DNA of 64,000 nt. Origin: Allobosea sp. Leaf344. Lineage in GTDB: Bacteria; Pseudomonadota; Alphaproteobacteria; Rhizobiales; Beijerinckiaceae. A program made the position numbers and the translations under genes. The stretch spans positions 767,869-831,868 of the forward strand of contig NZ_LMRT01000014.1 of assembly GCF_001426225.1 (NCBI RefSeq), written 5' to 3'. This document shows positions 58,689-64,000 of the stretch, piece by piece. The first letter of the stretch is position 1. Each line of letters opens with the position of its first letter. Under the pieces are notes generated by a model that was not told the DNA's origin, made no database searches, and saw only the letters and a list, made by a program, of their open reading frames with translations.

Positions 58689-59086
58689 AACACCCCCTCC
58701 CGCTCTAAATCTTGGCGGCGGGGTATAAATGAACTAATCGTTTAAAAGTGTAAACTGGCTACTACACAATTAGTTAACTCAATTGCGGGGCTGCCACAGT
58801 TGAGGGTTACCTGACGGCAGGTCGATCGAGAAATGCTCTCGCCTGCCGCTCTTCGGGGCAGCACAGGCGCGACCCGGCGGGGTCGTCGCGGGCCCCGTTT
58901 CATCCCTCAGCACCCTGCTCGGCCGGTCCCTGAGACATCGGCGAGCCGGACTACGGCGCACACAAGATGCTGCGCCGGCAAGACTCGCAATGCACGCGCC
59001 CTATGCAATTTTCGCCAGTGGTCTCGCGCGCCGGGCCGGTGAAGGATGCGGCTGTCCGGATTCAGGGACGAACAGGGGTCGGCTCA
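58689..59086. other. Intergenic region between response regulator and M81 peptidase
   Basis: About 400 bases without a supported gene. The left 100 bases are the most AT-rich DNA nearby and hold the response-regulator promoter with the repeats listed separately. The right part (58830-59080) is GC-rich and leads into the M81 gene; short open frames there lack coding style. Nothing further recognised. Confidence 0.4.
58732..58775. promoter_or_regulatory. Paired inverted repeats upstream of the response regulator
   Basis: AACTAAT (58732-58738) and ATTAGTT (58769-58775) form an inverted pair with centres 37 bases apart. Between them lies GTTTA-AAAGTG-TAAAC (58740-58755), a second dyad. They sit 44-87 bases before the regulator ATG, a usual place for autoregulation by a LuxR-type dimer. 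Confidence 0.45.
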
Positions 59087-60559
59087 ATGGCGTCGCGCGT
59101 GCTCATCGCGGAATTCATGCACGAGACCAACACGTTCAGCGTGCAGCTGACCGGCAGCGAGGCGTTCGAGGCGCATGGGGTCTATCGCGACAATGCGATC
59201 CCCGCGGCATTTCGCGGCACGCGATCCTCGATGGGCGCCGCCTTCGAGGCCGCGGATGAATTCGGCTGGACCCTGGTCCACCCGCTGGTCACCGGCGCCA
59301 ACCCCTCGGGGCGGGTCACGACGGAGGCCTTCGAACGTTTTGCCGGCTTGATCCTCGATGCCTGCCAGGGGCTCGACGGCGTGCTGCTGCATCTCCACGG
59401 CGCGATGGCGACGGAGGACTCCGACGATGGCGAGGGCGAGCTCCTGGCCCGGATGCGCAGCCGTCTGGGTCCTGCGATCCCGATCGTGGCGGTGCTCGAT
59501 CTCCACGCCACGCTCACCCAGGCGATGGCCGACAACGCCAATGCACTGATCTCCTACCGCACCTACCCGCATATCGACCAGTATGAGCGGACCTGGCAGG
59601 CCGCCCGGCTGCTGCAGCGGGCCATGGCCGGCGAGATCAGGCCGCGCGTCGCGGTGGCCCGCCGGCCGATCCTCTACGCGCTGGATGGCGGGCGCACCAC
59701 CTCCCCGCCCTTCCTGGAATTGCTGCGCCGGGGCGATGAGCTGGAAGCATCCGGCAAGGCGCTGGTCGTCAGCATCCAGGCCGGTTTCTCCTCCGCCGAC
59801 GTCCACGATATCGGCCCCTCCGTCGCGGTGACCGCCGATGATCGTGCCGCCGGCCAGGCGATCGCCGAGGAGCTGATGGATTACGCCTGGGAGCAGCGGC
59901 ATTTCTCCTCGATCAGCTTCACCCCCCTGAAGGAGGCGATGGCCCGCGTCAAGGCCGGCGAAGGCCGGCACGACAAGCCGCTGCTGATCTCGGATTATTC
60001 GGATAATCCCGGCTCGGGCGCCTATGGCGACGCCACCAATCTGCTGCGCGCCGTGCTCGATGCCGGCCTCGCCAATGTCGGCTTCCACGCGATCTGCGAT
60101 CCCGAGGCGGCGCTCGCCGCGCAGGCGGCCGGCGTCGGCAATTCCGTCCGGCTGACGCTCGGCGGCAAGGTCGATCCCACGACCGGCGGCGGGCCCCTGA
60201 CGCTCGACGCCCATGTGGTGGCGCTCACCGACGGCCGCTTCATCGCCTATGGCCCGATGGGCGGGGGCACCTGGCGCAATTACGGGCTGTCCGCGCTGCT
60301 GCGCGTCGACGGCGTCGAGATCATCGTCATCACGCATAACGGCCAGGCGACGGATCTGGCGCAGTTCACCTCGCTCGGTCTCGATCCCACCCGGAAATCC
60401 ACGCTGATCGTCAAGTCGATGCAGCATTTCCGGGCCGCCTTCCAGCCGATCGCCCGGGAGGTGCTGGAGGTCGATACCGGCGCGCTCTCCACCCGCAATT
60501 TCAAGGAGCGGCCCTACAAGGCCGTGCGCCGGCCGATCTTCCCGCTCGACGATATCTGA
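59087..60559 (+). CDS. M81-family metallopeptidase (MlrC/microcystinase C-like)
   Basis: A 490-residue zinc peptidase-family protein. Start ATG 59087 (MASRVLIAEFMHETNTFS) matches the family opening. Probable zinc ligands are Asp 138 and His 140 in VAVLDLHATL and His 162 in YPHIDQYERT; LLHLHGAM precedes them. C-terminal MlrC features include DYSDNPGSGAYGDAT, LGGKVDP and the closing ALSTRNFKERPYK. Relatives finish the breakdown of linearised microcystin, but most members sit in ordinary peptide or amide catabolic operons, as here: an amidohydrolase and a peptide-binding protein follow at short distance. Confidence 0.9.
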   Translation: MASRVLIAEFMHETNTFSVQLTGSEAFEAHGVYRDNAIPAAFRGTRSSMGAAFEAADEFGWTLVHPLVTGANPSGRVTTEAFERFAGLILDACQGLDGVLLHLHGAMATEDSDDGEGELLARMRSRLGPAIPIVAVLDLHATLTQAMADNANALISYRTYPHIDQYERTWQAARLLQRAMAGEIRPRVAVARRPILYALDGGRTTSPPFLELLRRGDELEASGKALVVSIQAGFSSADVHDIGPSVAVTADDRAAGQAIAEELMDYAWEQRHFSSISFTPLKEAMARVKAGEGRHDKPLLISDYSDNPGSGAYGDATNLLRAVLDAGLANVGFHAICDPEAALAAQAAGVGNSVRLTLGGKVDPTTGGGPLTLDAHVVALTDGRFIAYGPMGGGTWRNYGLSALLRVDGVEIIVITHNGQATDLAQFTSLGLDPTRKSTLIVKSMQHFRAAFQPIAREVLEVDTGALSTRNFKERPYKAVRRPIFPLDDI

Positions 60560-60602
60560 GCCGATCCGGCGGCCTTCCATCATAACTCAGGAGAGAGAAG
60601 AC

Positions 60603-62228
60603 ATGAGCGTCCACGCCGATATCGTCTTGCGCAACGGACCGATCTGGTGCGGCCGCGAGGATGGGGTGAAGGAGGCGTTGGCGATCTGGCAGGGCCGCGT
60701 GCTCGCCACCGGCAGCGATGGCGAGATCGCGCCGCTGATCGGGCCGCGGACGCAGGTGATCGATCTCGCCGGGCGTCTGGCGACGCCGGGGCTGAACGAC
60801 AGCCATCTCCACCTGATCTCGCTCGGCCTGACGATGGATTGGGTCGATTCCAAGCCGGATGCCGCCCCCACCCTCGATGCGCTGCTCGGCGCCATCGCCG
60901 CCCGCGCCGCGCAGACGAAGCCGGGCGAGTGGATCCTCTCGCGCGGCTATGACCAGACCAAGCTCGACACCGGCCGCCATCCCTTCCGCGAGGAGCTCGA
61001 CCGGGCCGCGCCGAACAATCCGGTGATGCTGGTGCGCACCTGCGGCCATATCGCCATCTGCAACTCGGCGGCGCTGGCCCTGGGCGGCATCGACGAAAGC
61101 TCGGTCGCGCCGCAGGGCGGGCTGATCGAGCAGCAGAACGGGCGGCTGACCGGGCTGCTGGCGGAAAACGCGCGGGCGCCGGTGCAGGCGGCGATCCCCC
61201 AGCCCAGCGAGGCCGAGCTCGTGGCGGCGATCGAACGCGCCGGCCGCTATCTGCTCTCGCTCGGCATCACCAGCTGCATGGACGCCGCGGTCGGCCAAAA
61301 GGCCGGCTTCGCCGAGATCGCCGCCTATCACCGCGCCAAGCGCGAGGGGCGGCTGCCGGTGCGGACCTGGCTGACGCTGCTCGGCGACGAGAGCCGCACG
61401 ATCGTGCCGCAATGCCATGCCGCGGGCCTGATCTCCGGCACCGGCGACGACATGCTGATGATCGGCGCGGTGAAACTCTTCCTCGACGGCTCGGCCGGCG
61501 GGCGCACCGCCTGGATGACGCAGCCCTATCTCGGCGAGGACCAGACGACCGGCGTCTGGATGCTCGACGACGCGGAATGCGAGCGGCTGGTGCTGGATGC
61601 GCATGTGAAGGGCTACCAGCTCGCCTGCCACGCCATCGGTGATGCGGCGATCGAGCAGCTGATCACCGCCTATGAGAAGGCGCTGAAGGCCCATCCCGAT
61701 CCGGACCGCCGCCACCGCATCGAGCATTGCGGGTTCTCGACGCCGCAGCAGCATGAGCGGATGGTCGCCGCCGGCATCTATCCCTGCCCGCAGCAGGTCT
61801 TCATCCATGATTTCGGCGACGCCTATGTGAAGGTGCTCGGCGCCGAACGCGCCAAGCCGAGCTACCCGCTGCGGACCTGGTTCGATCTGGGGCTGAAGCC
61901 GGCGACGGGCAGCGACGCGCCGGTCTGCGATCCCGACCCCTTCCCGAATTTCCACGCCATGCTGACGCGCCGGACCTGGCGCGGCACCGTGATGGATGCC
62001 GGCCAATGCGTCTCGATCGAGGAGGCGCTGCAGGCCTATACGGAATATGGCGCGTTTTCGCAGAAGCAGGAGACCGTGAAGGGCCGCCTCGCCCCGGGCT
62101 TTCTGGCCGATGTCGCGGTGTTCTCCCGCGATCTCCTGACCGCCGATCCCGAAGCGATCTGGAAGGATACGCGCTGCGATCTGACGATCCTGGATGGTCG
62201 GATCGTTCACGAAGCCGAGCCGAATTGA
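60603..62228 (+). CDS. Amidohydrolase (YtcJ-like, Amidohydro_3)
   Basis: A 541-residue metal-dependent hydrolase. GAGAGAG ribosome site upstream of the ATG. Metal-binding features: NDSHLHLISLG (His-x-His on strand 1), CHAIGDAAIEQLI and RIEHCGFS, and the Asp in TGSDAPVCDPDPF on the last strand. The N-terminal small domain (ADIVLRNGPIW) is typical of YtcJ/LAF3-like proteins, which cleave amide bonds in formamide or N-acyl compounds. It lies 43 bases after the M81 gene and probably shares its transcript. Substrate unknown. Confidence 0.9.
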   Translation: MSVHADIVLRNGPIWCGREDGVKEALAIWQGRVLATGSDGEIAPLIGPRTQVIDLAGRLATPGLNDSHLHLISLGLTMDWVDSKPDAAPTLDALLGAIAARAAQTKPGEWILSRGYDQTKLDTGRHPFREELDRAAPNNPVMLVRTCGHIAICNSAALALGGIDESSVAPQGGLIEQQNGRLTGLLAENARAPVQAAIPQPSEAELVAAIERAGRYLLSLGITSCMDAAVGQKAGFAEIAAYHRAKREGRLPVRTWLTLLGDESRTIVPQCHAAGLISGTGDDMLMIGAVKLFLDGSAGGRTAWMTQPYLGEDQTTGVWMLDDAECERLVLDAHVKGYQLACHAIGDAAIEQLITAYEKALKAHPDPDRRHRIEHCGFSTPQQHERMVAAGIYPCPQQVFIHDFGDAYVKVLGAERAKPSYPLRTWFDLGLKPATGSDAPVCDPDPFPNFHAMLTRRTWRGTVMDAGQCVSIEEALQAYTEYGAFSQKQETVKGRLAPGFLADVAVFSRDLLTADPEAIWKDTRCDLTILDGRIVHEAEPN

Positions 62229-62368
62229 AATTATCTGTTCAGTTTTGCTGATTTTTGGCGAGAAGCTTCGTCGGAAACTGGCTAGGCTCATCGCAATAAG
62301 ACAAAAATGAGGTCGCGGATCCTCCGATGAGCGGGGGATTGGGGACGGCACGCTACGGGAGAACGACC

Positions 62369-63964
62369 GTGTTCAAGAAACTGGCTTTCACCACCGCACT
62401 GACCATCGCGGCCTTCGCCGTGCAGGGGGTCGCGCAGGCGCAGGAGCCGCGTCGCGGCGGCACCATCCGCTTCACGGCGCCTTATGCCGCATCCTTCGTC
62501 AGCAATGACAGCCATGTGTCGAACCAGATCCAGGACGACATCTATGGCAAGGCGCTGCATCGCACCCTCTACAAATGGGATTCCGCCAGCAACAAGCCGG
62601 TGCCCGAGCTGTTCACCAGCGTCACGGTCTCCGGGGACGGGCTGGTCCACACCTTCAAGCTGCGCGACGACGCGCTCTTCCATAATGGCCGCAAGATGGT
62701 GGCCGATGACGTGATCTGGTCGCTGACCCGCATCATGGACGGCACCAAGAGCTATCCCGCCGCGCGCTATGTCCGGCTGATCAAGGGCGCCGTCGACGTC
62801 GAGAAGAACGGCGCCAAGGAGATCTCGGGCCTGAAGAAGATCGACGACCACACCGTCGAGATGACCTTCAACGAGCGCACCGAGCCAGGCTTCCTGTTCC
62901 ACGCGGCGACCACCTCGATCTACCCGGCCAAGGAGGCGCAGGCGCCGGACTTCTTCAACAAGCCGATCGGCCTCGGCCCGTTCAAATTCGTCGAGCACGT
63001 GCCGGGTTCGCGCATGGTGTTCGAGCGCTGGGAGAAGTTCTACCAGGCCGGCAAACCCTATGCCGACAAGCTGATCATCTCGCCCATGGGCGAGGCCGCG
63101 GCGCGCGACGTCGCCTTCCGCAACAAGGAGATCGACGTCTCGATCCTCGGCCCGACGCAATATGTCGCCTACAAGGCCGATCCGAACCTGTCCAAGGGCA
63201 TTCTCGAAGTGGCCGAGGTGTTCACCCGCAACATGGGCATGAACCCGAACCACAAGCCTTTCGCCGACAAGCGCGTCCGCCAGGCGATCAACCACGCCAT
63301 CGATGCCGAGCTGATCATCAAGCGGCTGGTGCGCGACAAGGCCTATCGCGCCACCGGCTGGCTGCCGCTGTCCTCCCCCGCCTATGACAAGGACATGAAG
63401 CCCTACGACTTCAATCCCGAGAAGGCGAAGAAGCTCTTGACCGAGGCCGGCTATCCCGACGGTTTCGAGTTCGAATGGACCGCGTCCCCGAATGAGAGCT
63501 GGGGTATGCCGATCGTCGAGGCGACCATCCCGATGCTGGCCAAGGTCGGCATCAAGGTGAAGGCCAAGCCGGTCGAGGGTTCGGCGCTCGGCGGCATCGT
63601 CGCCAAGGGTGACTACCAGGCCTATATCTGGTCCAACACCTCCGGCCCCGACCCGCTGACCGCGATGAAGTGCTTCCACTCCGCGACGCCGCAGAGCGCC
63701 TGCAACTACACCACCTACAAGAACCCCGAGGTCGACAAGCTGCTCGACGAGGCCGGCAAGACGGCCGACGCCGCCAAGCGCCTCGATCTCGTGAAGAAGG
63801 CGAACGCGATCGTCTATGACGACGCGCCAGTCTGGTTCTTCAACTACAACAAGGCGGTGATGGCCTATCAGCCCTGGCTGCGCGGCCTGCAGCCCAACGC
63901 GACCGAACTCGCGCTGCAATACTACGAGGACCTCTGGGTCGACGCCTCCTCCCCCGCCAAATGA
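62369..63964 (+). CDS. ABC transporter substrate-binding protein, family 5 (dipeptide type)
   Basis: A 531-residue periplasmic binding protein. The GTG at 62369 has a GGGAG ribosome site and begins the signal peptide (VFKKLAFTTALTIAAFAVQG, cleavage near AQAQE); an ATG 14 codons upstream is less likely. Family-5 features: EPRRGGTIRFTAPY, YKWDSASNKPVPELFTS, FKLRDDALFHNGRKMVADDV, PIGLGPFKFVEHV, FEWTASPNESWG and FNYNKAVMAYQPW. It follows the amidohydrolase by 140 bases containing AT-rich, promoter-like DNA, so it may have its own promoter. Permease and ATPase genes are expected beyond the window. It differs from the YejA-like protein at 38456. Confidence 0.9.
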   Translation: MFKKLAFTTALTIAAFAVQGVAQAQEPRRGGTIRFTAPYAASFVSNDSHVSNQIQDDIYGKALHRTLYKWDSASNKPVPELFTSVTVSGDGLVHTFKLRDDALFHNGRKMVADDVIWSLTRIMDGTKSYPAARYVRLIKGAVDVEKNGAKEISGLKKIDDHTVEMTFNERTEPGFLFHAATTSIYPAKEAQAPDFFNKPIGLGPFKFVEHVPGSRMVFERWEKFYQAGKPYADKLIISPMGEAAARDVAFRNKEIDVSILGPTQYVAYKADPNLSKGILEVAEVFTRNMGMNPNHKPFADKRVRQAINHAIDAELIIKRLVRDKAYRATGWLPLSSPAYDKDMKPYDFNPEKAKKLLTEAGYPDGFEFEWTASPNESWGMPIVEATIPMLAKVGIKVKAKPVEGSALGGIVAKGDYQAYIWSNTSGPDPLTAMKCFHSATPQSACNYTTYKNPEVDKLLDEAGKTADAAKRLDLVKKANAIVYDDAPVWFFNYNKAVMAYQPWLRGLQPNATELALQYYEDLWVDASSPAK

Positions 63965-63970
63965 GCCGCG

Positions 63971-63998
63971 GGGCGTGACGGCAGGATCCGTCACGCCC
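63971..63998 (+). terminator. Hairpin after the substrate-binding gene
   Basis: GGGCGTGACGG / CCGTCACGCCC, a perfect 11-base stem with a 6-base loop, starting 7 bases after the stop. The window ends at once, so a following T-run cannot be checked. It may be a terminator or the RNA-stabilising hairpin often found after binding-protein genes inside transporter operons. Confidence 0.6.
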
Positions 63999-64000
63999 TG

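Overview
This 64 kb window is high-GC, gene-dense chromosomal DNA of an alphaproteobacterium, most likely a member of the Hyphomicrobiales close to Bosea. The genus is inferred from protein style only. Supporting signs are an Irr-type iron box, EcfG-type stress promoters (GGAAC-N16-CGTT), an SOS box of the alphaproteobacterial GTTC-N7-GTTC type, an IalB-family protein, divergent Ku genes, and RTX and heme peroxidase proteins of the kind common in this order. I see no prophage, insertion sequence or CRISPR array, and one tRNA gene.

Layout. 0-4 kb: 3' end of an exonuclease III gene, a SleB-like cell-wall hydrolase lipoprotein, a small Cys-containing gene behind an SOS box, tRNA-Ser(UGA) and peptidase T. 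3.9-10.5 kb: a leftward iron-uptake operon (TonB-dependent receptor, PiuC-like hydroxylase, ExbB, ExbD, TonB, FMN-dependent hydroxy-acid oxidase) with an Irr box upstream. 10.6-20 kb: a block of stress-type genes (two divergent Ku genes, a ParB-like protein, a thioredoxin-reductase-like protein, several small hypotheticals, an SDR-DoxX/DUF2269 pair, a Crp/Fnr regulator). Seven exact or near EcfG promoters lie here, and one deletion scar joins remnants of an epimerase and a methyltransferase. 20-30.5 kb: Na/Pi cotransporter, siroheme synthase, OsmC, sulfurtransferase, RimO, two unknown membrane or exported proteins, quinone oxidoreductase and a UbiH-type hydroxylase. 30.5-38 kb: a FtsX-type ABC exporter with an exported partner, a CaiB/BaiF CoA-transferase, an AEC transporter, a Chloroflexus-type malyl-CoA lyase, HspQ and IalB. 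38-41 kb: a YejA-like solute-binding protein with an ANL-fold-like partner.

41.3-58.7 kb holds the most distinctive system. A leftward operon encodes a 3072-residue RTX protein with two complete animal-type heme-peroxidase domains, a type I secretion ABC transporter, a second RTX protein with a predicted N-terminal membrane anchor and an Asp/His-rich segment, and an HlyD adaptor. A NarX-like histidine kinase with an Asp/His-rich periplasmic loop diverges from it, and a LuxR-type response regulator converges on the kinase. No outer-membrane TolC-type gene is present. 59-64 kb: an M81 (MlrC-like) peptidase, a YtcJ-like amidohydrolase and a dipeptide-type solute-binding protein, probably the start of a peptide or amide uptake and breakdown operon that continues past the window.

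Functional themes are Irr-linked iron acquisition, EcfG-linked stress protection including non-homologous end joining, and calcium-dependent secretion of peroxidase. Regulatory sites were found by reading the sequence, and none has been tested.
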